Positions 45,925 to 59,020 are shown, numbered from the stretch's first letter. The stretch: DNA of 64,000 nucleotides from Parietaria judaica (GCA_954871525.1 OX940863.1:26176001-26240000), one strand, 5' to 3'. Numbers and translations are program-made. Notes: a model not told the origin generated them from the letters alone.

Positions 45925-46876
45925 TCAGATTTGTTGATTCAGTGATTTGTATAATATCATCGTTATATGTTTTGTATAAGTTTTTTCTCGTAATTAACAG
46001 ACAAGAAAGAAAGGAAACAAAGGACTAAACTGATATAATATTTTTTTTTTTTTTGACAATATTTCTCAATTTAATTTCTAGTGGAAATAGCCGGTAAAAA
46101 AACGAACTTTGGGTAATCAAATTCAATTTTTTTCATTTGTTATATATATATATAGATATATAATTTTATCGTACTGTTGTATGTGTGTCGGTGTGTATGT
46201 ATGTGTTAAAGAGTTGAATAATGTTTAGAACGTCGGTCCATTTTACGAGTATATTGATTATTTATGTTCGACAATTCTACTAATTATCGATGAATAGATC
46301 GTAAGTAGTTATCGAGATTAATTTTTTGGATATATCATTCGATATTTAGAATTCGATTTAATCATTTTATAGTGAGTATTTTCTTACTCGTCGGTAATAT
46401 CTCCAAAATTTGACGGTGACAGCGGAGACCGCCGGGTTCAGCTACCGTTGAGCTCATATGTTAATTATGTGGTTTCTTTCAAATTTCAAATTTAAGATAT
46501 ATGGCATTGTGGTCCACTATTTCGCCTGTCATAAAAGGAATTCATGTTTTTCAATCTATGAATGTCTTTAATAAATAGGCATATATGTATTTATTATTTA
46601 TTTACTATATATGCAATTATGGGTAGCGGCGGCAAAATTAATGTGAAGAATCTCAATCACTTTAGTTATTCTATAAATCTACTTTTATGGGTAGGAATAG
46701 GTGTGGGTTATGATTTTTGAATTATTCTTAGAATATTTTGAATACGTTGTTTATAAAAATATATATATATGTTGAACGTGTTTTTAGATTTACGCGCAGA
46801 AAGAAGACTCTCTTTTAGCTTCTTTTTCGCAGACATTTCTCAAATTATTCTTGTATTTGTTTCCTATTAGTTTCGC

Positions 46877-46929
<53 letters not shown>

Positions 46930-46975
46930 GGGCTGAGGATTTCATTAGCATACAAACACCTTCGCTTTGAAGAAT

Positions 46976-47133
46976 GATCGGTGGGTTATATGACGATTTC
47001 GGTTATTGAAAAAAACACCCACCCGGGCCGAGGGATTCTCCCGAAGAGCATTGTGATCGGTGGGTTATATGACGATTTCGGTTATTGAAAAAAACACCCA
47101 CCCGGGCCGAGGGACTCTCCCGAAGAGCATTCC
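46976..47133. repeat. 79 bp tandem duplication
   Basis: Units beginning GATCGGTGGGTTATATGACG start at 46976 and 47055 and are almost identical through CCACCCGGGCCGAGGGA and CTCCCGAAGAGCATT. Confidence 0.93.
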
Positions 47134-49300
47134 TTATAAACCTTTCGGTAGCATAGAAAAACCTTTCTCGGGACTTTATTTTTGGCATTCGAGAGCCTTA
47201 CTCGTCTCTTTCTCGAAGGAAATCTAACAACGAACTCTCGTACTTCACTCGCGCACTTGCACATGTAATTTATTGCAAGCGATCATAGTAAAATTTGTGT
47301 GAAGTAGGCATCCTGTTAATGGTTCGAACCATATAAAATTCACAAGTGTCTTATATTTTCGGCATCCATCTAACTTTTGTTCTCTTATGCATATTCTTCA
47401 TCATCCTCACTCATTAAAAATTGACTAAAAATCATGTTAACATAAAATATTTTATCGTCATTGCAAATAGAATATATAAATCATAAATTACATAAAAATG
47501 TGTATACTATAGATGATAAATTATATTTTTTTATTCTAATAAATATGTTATCTTATAATAATCTCACAGTTTCTCTCAGTCTAGTTGTCTAAGTTGTGAT
47601 TATATTTGTACATTGTTTTTTTTTTTTGAAACAATTTGTACATTGTTAATTTCAAGTCAATATCTTACTCTAGTAATTATACTAGTACATGTAGATAGTT
47701 TTATTTGATTATTGTTCCACTTCGAACTACAAATATTTCCTTCGTAATCCAAAATAAAATAAAATAAAATATATCTTTGCCAAATAATTGATAAAAGGGA
47801 TTTTCGAAACTTCACTATCTCAACTGGCACTTAGAAAAACAGAAAAAGCAAAAGAAATCTTTCTTGTGAAATGCAGGAACATGTAACAAATTGATTAATA
47901 ATATTTTCTCCTCTAAAATTGCATGTGAACCAAGGAACGTATGATTATAATAATAATTGAGACGGTCCACCAAATTGAAATATACAATTTATTATCTTTG
48001 GAATTTTCTCATAATGCTTGTTTTGTTCAATGTCCTCAAAGGACTAAATAAGTTCCAAGGTAATGATGAGAGACCTTATTATATAAGTCTTCTGTTTTAT
48101 GTATATGGTGTCACAGTTTCATAATTAATCAGAAGATTGACCTTAAAGAGTACTATAATAAACTTTATTATAATTAAGTTGCAATTAAAAATAATATAAG
48201 CTAGTTTCTAAATCAAAATGTACGGCGGTCAAATATGTGATTCTATACTTGATATTAGATACCAATTTATAGAAAATATATGTATTAGACTATATTTAAT
48301 TCCTTTATATATAAGTTATATTTATTTATTTTATTAATGTTGAATAATGTGTAGCGATATATTGTCTTCACCTTTGCATTGATAAAAGATAATCTTATTA
48401 TTTTTCAATTTTTTAGAGTGACAATGTACTACTTAAACAAAGTGTATAGACCATTACTTTTGGTAATTCTGGATTTTTTAAATATAATTCTAAAGAATTA
48501 TATTTATTTATTATATATTAATAAAATTACGTCAACTAAACATATAAATTACGTCTAACAATATTAGGCTAATACTACCTTTTGAACTAAAGGGCATTAA
48601 AAAAAAAAAAAAAAACTTGCTTTAGAAAAATTATTTAAAATTATTTTTAAATTAAAAAATCCAGGTCAGGAAAACGTTTAGAATCCGATCCGGATTAGAT
48701 TGAACCGAATATGAATTGAGAATAGAATGATCTTTTTCCAAGACCCTGTTATCTGAGTACTTGAATTGGAGTCTTGGATTTTGAGAACTGGTATTTATAA
48801 TACTCCGAATTTAATTTCTTTTTCTGGATTTTTTTTTTAAAATAATAGAGTTTTGGTCCGGATTTCACCCTTACTAACTAGAAACATATATGGTAGGTAT
48901 ACGAATAATAAAGAAGATAAAAGACAGTTATGAGAAATGGAATAAATAAGTCGATGGTAACGAGTAACGACCTTTAATCACGTGATTACACAACCAAACA
49001 TATGGATGTGGAATCCTGTACAAGATTTAAACCTTTGGAGGAGCAATTTCTTATGCGATTCTATGGAATATTATCACATGGATTTATAGTTTGACTAACA
49101 TCAATGAATTATGTGACAGATAATACTTATGATGTTATGGAAGATATTCCACGTACCAGTTCTTCAAAACCACTAAAGACATGTTTTAACCATAAACTAG
49201 CTTCAAGAATCTCATAAGAAATAATATATATATATATATATATATGAATATTAACTAAATTTTATTTGAAGTGTACTTAAAACAGCCTTAGCCAAAATCA

Positions 49301-49360
49301 CTTGTTCTTATTAAAAAGAACTAAATTATACTTGTTCTTATTAAAAAGAACTAAATTATA
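49301..49360. repeat. 30 bp perfect tandem duplication
   Basis: ACTTGTTCTTATTAAAAAGA followed by ACTAAATTAT occurs twice head to tail. Confidence 0.95.
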
Positions 49361-49725
49361 GTGAATAGTCACTTTCATATGTTTACATTGCATTTTAGCA
49401 AATTTAAGATTTTTATTAACAAAATAGCCAAATATTGGTTATTTTGTCAATGGTTAATATGGTTATAATGGTTAATATGACTATTTTTTATAATGGTTAA
49501 TATTATTAATTGGCTATTTTAAAGATATTAATCAAACATCGGTTATTTTGTCAATTTTAAACTATCAAGTTGACTATTTAGCTTAAGCTCCGTTAGTACC
49601 CCCGGAATTTTTTAACCGTGTATCAATTTGACCTCCAAGCATTGTTTTATACCAATTTACTTGTGAACTTGTCATTTTGTATTAATTTTCCCCATGAATT
49701 GTTTCTTGTATAAACTCACCTGATA

Positions 49726-49968
49726 TTTAGGGATAATAGTGGCATAAATACTTAAAGAGTTTGAAAAACCAAGGTTAAATACTCATTCTTTGTTTTAGCC
49801 GGACAAAATATCAATACTTTTTTCTCACATTGTAGACATGTACCAAACAACCCCAAAAAGAAATAGTTTTGAGAGAAAAGTGTTGATATTTTGTCAGGCT
49901 AAAACAAATAATATGTATTTAACGTTGTGTTTTTCAAACACTTTTCATATTTGTGGCACTAATAACCA
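49726..49968. mobile_element. MITE with about 95 bp inverted arms
   Basis: GGATAATAGTGGCATAAATA at the left pairs with GGTTATTAGTGCCACAAATA read inward from the right. The arms continue through TTTGAAAAAC, TTTGTTTTAGCC.GACAAAATAT and ACTTTT.TCTC. No coding content. A candidate target duplication (TATTTA on both sides) is weak. Confidence 0.75.
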
Positions 49969-50275
49969 TGGTATTTACTCGTAAAAACGAAAAAAATAAA
50001 AATATTTATACACGACGAATTATTTAATTGAAAAAAATCGTCATTAGTTTGTTTTAATAACTCTAACTCATAGTTTAGTAAAGTCTCGTATGTTGATATT
50101 ATTCGGTTAAAATTAACAAATATATCTTTTATTAAATTACATATTGCGCATTAGCTAACACTTTTTTGTCATTAATTTATAAATCTGTAGGGATAATTTT
50201 GTTATTTTTGAAAGAATTGGAGCTATTATCAAAATCAAATTTTGATGAGGCAAATTTCACTAACAAAAAAAATAA

Positions 50276-50331
<56 letters not shown>

Positions 50332-50745
50332 TCAAGAGTATATACGCCAATTATTTGTTATAATTACGATGTGAAATTTTGCATGCATGTGACATATCAT
50401 TAATAATTTACCGGTATTAGTTGTTTTTTTCGATATTAGCTTATCCTAATTGTCATTGTGAGGCCAATACAACTCTTAAATTCCCTCATGGTATCTTAAT
50501 TATTATACAAATATACACTCCAAAAGTCTAATCACCTTCATCAATATAAATACACATACACAAATATATATATATATATAATGAATTATTAAAGCTTCCC
50601 TTATTTTATTTTTCTTTTAACTTACAAAAACTAAACAGATCATATCCTTCTGCTGTCTTTAAGTGGCAAACAATTTAGCATCGTGGTCATTTAACAATCA
50701 CGAAGCATAAAATATAAATCCACCTAAAATAAGTGAATAAAAGTA

Positions 50746-51214
50746 GGATTAATGACGGCAAAAATACCTAAAGTTTGGTCAAAGAACCCCTCGTGTACCC
50801 AAAGTTTAAAAGTGGTGGCAAAAATACCCAAAGTCACATTTGCGGAGTTGACCACTCCATTCTCGTAACGCCGTTAACTTACCTGTTAATTCTGGCCACG
50901 TGGACAAATCTGTTTTGTTAAGTGTAATCATTAGGGGTTCAATTAGTTGTGTTAAATAGTATTAATTAGGGGTTTAATTCCTTGTTTTGTCTTAAACGAG
51001 GTTGATGTGGGCTCGTTCACGTGGCAAAAATTATTATGTCAGCAATCCACGTTTGTCCACGTGGCCATAGTTAACGGGTAAGTTAACGGCGTTGCGAGAA
51101 TGAAGTGGTCAACTCCCCAAATGCGACTTTGGGTATTTTTGCCACCACTTTTAAACTTTGGGTACACGAGGGGTTCTTTGACCAAACTTTGGGCATTTTT
51201 GCCGTAATTAACCC
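50746..51214. mobile_element. Mutator-like long-TIR MITE, copy 2
   Basis: Homologous to 16919-17379 along its length. Its arms are better preserved: GACGGCAAAAATACCTAAAG and GTTTGGTCAAAGAACCCCTC at the left return inverted at the right. No matching target duplication could be defined. Inverted arms like these are typical sources of small RNAs. Confidence 0.85.
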
Positions 51215-51219
51215 TAAAA

Positions 51220-52455
51220 AATAATAGATTTCATAATGTTTAGCCATTGATGTTACAAAATAGTTTTCATAAAGTGTGGTTATTATAAATTACCGCGGTA
51301 ATTTTTTTGCGGTATCACTAGCTTGTAGTAATTAATAAGGGAAAACCGACATAAGTAAAGCTTAAGATATATTTTCTCGTTTTAGCAAGATTATTATGAG
51401 AGGATTGTAAAACGTTAGAAAAGTAAAGCGTGTGCGAAAAAGTAAATGACATCGATAACTTTGGTTAACGGAGTTCGGATTATCTATCTTACTTCTGCGA
51501 GACACTCACCCCAATTTATCAACCAAGAGTTACACGAGATGATTACAAGAAGCAATACATATGGACTCAAATCATAAAGAAAACTTCCCCTTGATATTAC
51601 ATATTAGCTTTGACATGTGGCACTTGAACTCTTGATGATTGCAAGATCCCCTTGCACCAACTAGCAGCTAACGTCCCGTCCTTCTTCACTTCACTCATGA
51701 ATCGCCAGTTGCATTCTCCCGAAGGTTTTTATCAGATTTTCTGTGTAAGTGTTATCGAATTGGGACCTCAATAGCCGGGACATATATGAGTTGTGCGATG
51801 AATATCTTCTTCCTTAATGTGAGATAAAACTCTTTATTTCTCTCATCTGATTAGCAATCATGTGCAATCTTTGTCCTTTTAACCAGCATATAATTCTTCA
51901 TTCAATGTAGGGATAGGTAGACTCAATCAGTCTTTGATTGAGGATGCGCAAGATCCTGGACATGTGCATATTAGTGGAGTTGCCTAAAATATCTTACATA
52001 TGTTATGGCAATGTACATAACAATAATTTTCCATGAATAGGCCAATACAAAATCATGAATAATAAATAATGAAATTGAATAAATCATGATCTAATTGTGT
52101 TCGTAAAGTTTCTATTCTTTGTTTTTTTAGACGGGAAAAGTTCTCATTATCTTGTTTTGTCTCCCTAATCCACTTACGTTAGCTTTCCATCTACAAACCT
52201 TAAATGGTGCCATGGGTCACTCATATAGCCTCTAGAATTATGGCGGCATAAGTACCAGTAGTCTTTTCAGGGAGACAAAACAAGAGAATGTGAATTTTCC
52301 ACATCTAAAAAAATGGGAACATAATGAAGACAATTGGAAGACATCGCGTTATGCCATAATTTTCCCTAATGAAATGTGGTTTGACATAGAGTAACATAGA
52401 TACACCGGTTTGTTTGTTTTTTGTTTATTTTTGTTTATTTTATGGAAACGGCCTG
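51220..52455. other. Intergenic DNA with one hairpin
   Basis: No gene is recognised. An imperfect hairpin has arms at about 52122-52167 and 52270-52316, sharing ATCTTGTTTTGTCTCCCT and its inverse. The stretch 51440-51960 is GC-richer and may be an old retroelement fragment, but no domain was readable. Confidence 0.45.
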
Positions 52456-52459
52456 TAGT

Positions 52460-52903
52460 ATTAATAAAGGGGAAAAAATCCTTTCAACGAGGGCTACAAG
52501 CCACGGAGGGCAATCACACACTCAAAAGTCCGAGGGCAACCCGTTTAAACGGTGTTTGGCTAAAAAGTTAGCAACCTCATTACACGATCTAAGAGTCCAC
52601 CTACAACAACCCGGCATTAATACTGCTATATATAACTTCCCGATACTCATAATAATCGGACCTTGTGCACAATTGAGATTGCTCTTGTTGATGAGTTGAG
52701 TCGCTCTAAAGGAATTAGATTCGATCGTTGAGACGGTCTATCCTTGTGCATGAACGAATCCGAGCCCATAATGTATGGCATGACATTTTGCCGTTAGGGC
52801 CGAGTCTACTCCTTCAATCAAAGATGTCGTGACACAGGCAACATGTCCAAGTTGATCTCTTACAACTCCTCCTACCACCGCAAAACCCGTCCTCTTGTCC
52901 CAC
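52460..52903 (-). pseudogene. RNase H-like (RVT_3 type) retroelement remnant
   Basis: On the minus strand one frame reads TGFAVVGGVVRDQLGHV, then SALTAKCHAIHYGLGF, ESNS, and RSCNEVANFLAKH before a stop. This is the order of the plant RNase H-like domain at the C-terminus of LINE-type polyproteins and related host genes: G..V.RD..G, E/A alpha helix, ESDS, R.CN..AH.LAK. An in-frame TAG interrupts it before ESNS, and the N-terminal part is cut off exactly where the CACTA terminus begins at 52904. It is a dead fragment. Confidence 0.8.
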
Positions 52904-52919
52904 CACTAATAGATATAAT

Positions 52920-53420
52920 GTTTTCATCAACTGTTAAATCAGTTGTGATAAATTCAAATCAGTTGCTCAATAGTTTTTGACACTGAAAAATCACTTCATA
53001 AGTTTAGTTGGTAATACCTTGTGGCTAAAGGTACATTTTATATTTGAAATTTTTTAGTTGTGCTTCGTGCTTTTAGCAACTGAGGGAAACTAAAAAAATC
53101 AGTGTCCAAAAGTATAAGTTTTCGGCCATTTTTTGCCGGAAAAATACAATCAAAAACTGAATTATCAGTTTTGAAAAAACTTTCCGGTGTGTATATTAGC
53201 AACTGAAAAATCAATTTTCGAAATGAAAAATTTCCGGCCATTTTTTCGTCGGAAAATTGCAACCAACAACTAAAAAATCAATATTAAGAACTTTCCGATA
53301 TGCTTTTTAGAAACTAAAAAATCAGTTTCCAAAAGTATAGATTTTCGTATTGACAATTGAAAAATCAGTATTTAATAAGCTTTCTGATGTTAATTTAACA
53401 ACCGATTAACCAGTTTCTGA
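52920..53420. repeat. CACTA subterminal repeats
   Basis: Many degenerate copies of AACTGAAAAATCAGTTT in both orientations, alternating with TTTTCGGCCATTTTTTGCCG-type hairpins. Such repeats near the termini are bound by the TNPA protein in characterised CACTA elements. Confidence 0.65.
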
Positions 53421-53689
53421 ATTTTTTTGACGCATAATTGAAATCTACAATTGTCTAATAGCAATTCTATCATTATTAAACAATCGGTTGTTATAAACAA
53501 TAACATGATGATTTAATAGACTTTTTTCTTTGCTATCATAAATATCAAAAATAATTCAAAGGACTGTCAAAAGAGAGTCATTCATTAAAAATAAAAACTT
53601 TGTCCAAAAAACTTGAGAATTTAATCGAACACACACTTCACATATAACATAGATAACGTAATAGCTAAAGCTAGATAGAAGATCTTAAA

Positions 53690-54420
53690 CTTTCATAACC
53701 GCTACTTTCCTCATTCACTGCCGAAGACGCACTCGAAGTCGAAGCTAAAATGGAAGTTGAAGTCGAAGTTAAAAACTTAAAAGTTGGATTTAACTTATGC
53801 AAACACACTTTGAATTGCTCCTATCTACGTTTCGATCGATGTAACTATGCTTTCAATCCATCTAACTCATTTTGCATATCATCGAAGTCTTGACTTCCTT
53901 TTACACATGTCACCGCGTCAAGTTGATCCCTTTGATTCAAAGTAGGCCCAAAACTGGTATCCCAATCTGGTTTTTTTGTTTTATCTCTAGCACGAATACT
54001 CCGCACTGATTTTTTTTTTACTTCTCGATTTAGCTCAGGTGTAACCTCAATATCCTGTGATAGTAAATCTATAGCGGCATCTTGGTGCTTGACAATGCGA
54101 TCTTGAACTAAAGTAAATTAATGTTCGAGTTTAAAATAATGAGCAATGATAATAAATAACATGCATCAAAGTCACTTACATATTCGTTCTTTGCCGCAGA
54201 AGTCTGCGAACTATTCTTATAATGCATTTTATGATAAACTTCGAGTGGACTTGGCGCAACATTGCCATTTTCACGCTACACAAATTTGAAACCACATCAC
54301 TATCAAAATTTTTTATTTCAACTGAAATTGATCATAAATATAAGTTCACCATCATACGATAATAATGATCCGAGAGAATTCTGGACCCACTTCGGCTTTG
54401 AATGTAATTATCATTTTTCG
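53690..54420 (-). pseudogene. CACTA TNPA/Ptta-like gene remnant
   Basis: Minus-strand frames read RENGNVAPSPLEVYHKMHYK (near 54210-54270), then QDRIVKHQDAAIDLLSQD, DWDTSFGPTLNQRDQLDAV and DDMQNELDGLK, followed by a Ser/Thr-rich tail. The PSPLEV..K.H order is typical of plant Ptta/En/Spm second-ORF proteins. Several stops and indels break it, and exon boundaries are not clear. Confidence 0.6.
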
Positions 54421-54519
54421 GTTCATAGACATTTTCTTAGAAAATGCCTAAAAAATGATAGAATAAATCATGTAACAATAAATAGTAATAGAGTATATAT
54501 TACTAGTTGTAGTTGCATG

Positions 54520-55319
54520 TATTGACGTGGTTTCATACCTGAACAGTCATGATACTGATTGTGGAATTTTGATTTGAATATGCTAACAAGATAATGTGGA
54601 TCTTGATCTCCGCATCGTCAATACTCTTGACGCTGCAAAGTAAGAATGGAAATAATAAAAACACGAGGGTGTTTTAGAGAGGTTCATCCCAATGTGGTAG
54701 TTGACTACGTCCTCTATAAGTTTATTGAAAATAAATAATCAACCAGAACATCAAGCCGATTCCAATTGATCAATAATAATGAAAGTTCTCAGAAAATACA
54801 AATCCTCACAGACTCTCTTCTCTAAGTTGATGCTTGCTTGTGTGTGATTGTGCCATCTCCTTGTATTTATAGGCTCCTAATTCTAACCCACTAGAACATC
54901 TTTCTGAACTTGGTCGTAGTGCCTTTGAGTCTGGTGTTTGACTTGATGCCGAGCTGACACGTGGGCAACGTCTTGCGAAGATTGCGTCATGGTGGACTTG
55001 ACTTTGTTTGAATGGCAGTTTGAATTTTGGTGGTGGCTAATTTCCTGGTCGGGGTTGTTGACTGTTGAACAAAGCTTGGATTGGTTCTTGCTCAGGACAT
55101 TGGCAGGTTCTGCTCGGGTCTTGCTGTTGGTTTAGCCCTTACGCCAATCCGGGTTTGGACTTTGGATTTCTCCCTGGTGGGCCTCTATTCACCTTTGTGG
55201 AGGCTTATTTGGATGAATATTCTATTTATTCATATACTTTGGTTTTAATTATTTAGACCGTAAATTTAATTAATTTTGACTTTATCGCTTCTTATACGAA
55301 ATGAATTTACACATCAATT
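54520..55319 (+). mobile_element. Solo LTR (copy 3), nested in CACTA
   Basis: Begins TATTGACGTGG and ends TTACACATCAATT, aligned with copies 1 and 2 through GAGAGGTTCATCCCAATGTG, GACTACGTCCTCTATAAG and TTTATAGGCTCCTAATTC. About 800 bp. The ends are slightly degenerate and no target duplication could be confirmed. It lies between the two CACTA genes and is therefore younger than the CACTA insertion. Confidence 0.8.
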
Positions 55320-55559
55320 ATAGGCTCTACGACAGAGCACAAAAATAAACACACAAACAATGAGCAAGGAGAGAAACAATAGAATAGAGCAATAATAATT
55401 CTCTTGATTCCATCTAATGAATTTATTGTATGGGCATTTAATATTCAAATCCCCAAAGGCATGGGCATATAATAATCACACGCTCCAATACTCTTAATAG
55501 AAAACTTGTTAAGCGTGTCGAGCCAAGATAAATGGATCTTCCTAAGTTTCTTTTAACTT

Positions 55560-58500
55560 GTCGATACTAATAAAGTGTGGTTAAAAACTAATGTGCTTCC
55601 GTTGACGATTGCTATCAAACCACTCACACTTGAATAGAGTAACACGGTAATCATTTTTAAATGAGAGTTGAATGGCATCCTCAGGAATTCCGTAATAATC
55701 TTCCTCCACGCCACCTAGAACACCAAGTACATTGATTCCACAATTTTAAGTTTGTTTGCGATCATCACTTGACTTAACCAAGCATTTAACACCACTGACC
55801 ATAAACCCACGCTATGTCGTAACAAGAATGTCCGAAACACAAAACAATGCATGTAATTCCTCACTGGTTGGAGAAGCATTATATAAATCTCCAACCTAAT
55901 TTTTGAAAACAATAGCAATAAACAAATATATACATGTAAAACTATAAATGAACTCTTAATAAAAAAAATTTAAAAAATTTTACCCGCTTTTGAAACCAAG
56001 TGGGAAAGGAATATTGTTGCAAGTGTTCCACATTTTCTGATGATCGTTCACATTATAAATACTCCATAATGCTCACTGCGAAAAATCATTAGATCAATAG
56101 AATAAGTTTATAACCGTAATAATTAAAAGGAAATTGTATTGTTATGAAGATGTACTCACTCTAAGTAAGGTTGGAATTTTGGACAATTATTCAGTATGAA
56201 CCACATCACTTTATCATGTAGTTGTTCGTGGAACTCTTTTTTTCTTCCAATTGGCCGACCAATAGGCTTAAATATATCCAGCTCGTAAATCCGTCTATCG
56301 TAGTAGATTGAAGTTTCATCATGCGCACGTTTGTCAAACTTAGACTCTACACCATGACGGTATCGAGAAGAAAAATTTAATTCTTCTTCCGCGACGTATC
56401 CTTCTGTAATTGAACCTTGTGGCCTAGCTTTATTTCGAACATATTTCTTCAAACTCCCTAGATATCTTTCGTTTGGATACATCCAACGAGAATGCACCGG
56501 TCCTCCTAACAAAGCTTCTTCAAGTAGATGAGCACATAAATGTACAATTATATTGGTGAAAAATGCATGCTGGAAGATATGCTCCAATTTACATAAGATT
56601 ATCACGATCCCTTCTCAAAATACTTCAAGGTCTTTTATAGATAGTGTTCGTAATGTCAAATTCTGGAAATTTTTTGACAAGTCCAAGATAGTTTATCGAA
56701 TCGATTTAGAAAAAAATAGACGAAGTCCCGATATGAAAATCATGTGACTTCAGTCCGTATATTTTACCTTGATCTGCGATAACATTTTTAGCCAAATTCG
56801 ATGCATATCCATTTGGAAACCGCATTGATGTCATAAAATTATAGAATTTTTTCATTTCTTCTATTCTCAAAACATAAGATGCATGAGGCTTTATCAGTCG
56901 ACCATTTTGTTCAAACTAATGTAGATCATGGCGTATATCCAACTTTTCTAAATCCAATCTCGCTTTATCGCTATCTGTGGTTTATTTTATCATTGTTCAG
57001 TAATGTTCCCAAAAGATTGTTACATACATTCTTTACAAGGTGCATCACATCGATGTTAAAGCGCAATAGTAACTTGGACCAATACGGAAGCTCGAAAAAA
57101 GTAGTTTTTTTCTTCCAATGAAATTCATTCGACGCTTTTTTCTTTCTCTTTCCATCGCACAATTCATGCTTCCCGACAGGGCACGTAGTAATATGTTCTA
57201 ATTGACTTAAGCACTCGTCCCTTGTATGCCGAACCGGAGATCGAATCGGTGCAACCCTTTTCTCTTGTTCTCTCTTTATAAAAGGGCAGGATTTTCTCCA
57301 AGAATGGCGGAGTGGTAAAAACCTAAGATGCATTTCATAGGCAATCCTGTTTTTTATTCCTATAGAACTAGTATCTTTGTTGGATAGAAAATTACATAAT
57401 TTTCTAATTTTTTCTATTGTCAAAACATAAGATGCATGAGGCTTTATCAGTCGACCATTTTGTTCAAACAAATGTAGATCATAGCGTATATCAAACTTTT
57501 CTAAATCCAATCTCGCTTTATCGCTGTCTGTGGTTTATTTTATCATTGTTCAGTAATGTTCCCAAAAGATTGGTACATACATTCTTTACTAGGTGCATCA
57601 CATCGATGTTAAAGCGCAATAGTAAATTGGACCAATACGGAAGCTCGAAAAAAATAGTTTTTTTCTTCCAATGAAATTCATTCGACGCCTTTTTCTTTCT
57701 ATTTCCATCGCACAATTCATGCTTCCCAACAGGGCACGTAGTAATATGTTTTAATTGACTTAAGCACTCGTCCCCTGTAAGCCTAATCGGAGACTGAATC
57801 AGTGCAACCCTTTTCTCCGGTTCTCTCTTTATAAAAGGGCAGGATTTTCTCTAAGAATGGCGGAGTGGTAAAAACCTAAGATGCATTTCATAGGCAATCC
57901 TGTTTTTTATTCCTATAGAACTAGTATCTTTGCTTTCAAAAAAAAAAAGAACTAGTATCTTCGTTGCATACAGGGCACACATAATATACACTAGTAATCC
58001 AACAAGATAGATTACTATAAGTAGAAAAATCATATATAGTCCATAAGAGGGCAACGTGCATATTGAATTTTTCATTTGATTCATAATCAAATGTTTTCTC
58101 TCCAGTTCTCCCATAACAATTTCAGCTCATCGATCAATGGACGTAAATACACATCAATATTTTGGTAAGGAAAATCCATTCCCGGGATCAATAATGTCAA
58201 TATGAACGAAGCATCGACCATTGAATTCCATGATGGTAAATTGTACGTCATAAGAATAGCAGGCCACATCCTATAAGATATACTCATCAAACCAAAATGG
58301 TTGAAACCGTCGCTGGCTAGGACCAATTGATCATTTCTTTGATTGGCCAAAAAATCGGGAGGGCGTCAAAGTGTTTCCACGCTTGACGATCCCTTGGATG
58401 ATGCAAAACATCTTCTTCTTGAAATCTTGCAGTACTGTGCCACCGAATTTCCTTGGTTGTATTCTGAGAGCCAAATAAACACTTCAATCTCAATGTAACT

Positions 58501-59020
58501 CGAAAATTGCGTCGAGTTTTTTTGCAACTTTTTTTCATCCTTTACTATTCTCCTTCCAACGGCTAGAATTGCAATTAAGGAAATATTGCAGGTTCACATT
58601 TTCTTTCCAAAATAACGCACAATCGTGTTCACAAGGATGGATTGACTCGTACCTTAAACCGAGAGAGCGTAGATACTTTTTTGCATCATAGTGGTTTTTT
58701 GGAAAGGTCTTCTACGTAAAAGCTTCACTCAATAATTGCATTTCCATATCCATCAAAATGTTGGTCATTTTGCATGATACTTTGACATGGATAAGTCTTA
58801 GCAGAAAACATAAGACCAAAAGTTGGTGCATCCCAGGAATAACGGTTTCTTCATGTCTTGAAAAAACTTTTTGACCTCGGGATTAGAACGCCGATCAGAA
58901 GCCGCGGGAGCTTCGTTGTTGTCTTCATCAACATTGTCTTCCTCAACTTTGTCTTCACAATGTGTCGGAAATACATCTCGAAATAATTCACTAACTGTTG
59001 GGACTCGTGTCCCGAACACT
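55560..59020 (-). pseudogene. CACTA TNP2-like transposase pseudogene
   Basis: Successive minus-strand fragments appear in family order. First come VSELFRDVF and FFQDMKKPLFLGC (about 59000-58830), then KKYLRSLGLRYESIHPCEHD. Next are RWHSTARFQEEDVLHHPRDRQ, LASDGFNHFG, YNLPSW and LLIPGMDFPYQNIDVYLRPL (58100-58320). A MHLRFLPLRHSWR and FNIDVMHLVKNVCTNLLGTL block occurs twice through a tandem duplication. Then a DUF4218-type block GGPVHSRWMYPNERYLGSLK..EGYVAEE (56160-56600) and a DUF4216-type block YYGIPEDAIQLSF..VTLFKCEWFDSN (55590-55720). Frameshifts and stops are frequent, so no functional enzyme is made. TNP2 proteins cut the CACTA termini. Confidence 0.85.
56830..57935. repeat. 553 bp tandem duplication inside TNP2 pseudogene
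   Basis: Units run about 56830-57382 and 57383-57935. Markers such as CAAAACATAAGATGCATGAG recur at a 553 bp spacing, with about 95% or higher identity by eye. It postdates or accompanies the decay of the gene, because 553 is not a multiple of three. Confidence 0.92.

Larger units (their letters stand above)
45960..50740. other. AT-rich intergenic DNA with repeats
   Basis: No gene is supported. Contents: a TA run (46881-46925), a 79 bp tandem duplication (46976-47133), a 30 bp tandem duplication (49301-49360), a MITE (49726-49968), a TA run (49227-49246) and an AAT run (50277-50328). A GC-richer patch at 46930-47300 is open on the minus strand but unrecognised. Confidence 0.5.

Noticed and set aside
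46976..47133. CRISPR-like or regulatory array
   Set aside because: Only two adjacent units without spacers; this is a simple tandem duplication in a plant genome.
52421..52699. 92-codon plus-strand open frame
   Set aside because: Antisense to the RNase H-like pseudogene, whose minus-strand reading has conserved motifs.
42961..55319. Solo LTR copies 2 and 3 as the two LTRs of one complete retrotransposon
   Set aside because: The 11 kb between them holds a hAT derivative, a host gene, MITEs and part of a CACTA element, and no gag-pol.
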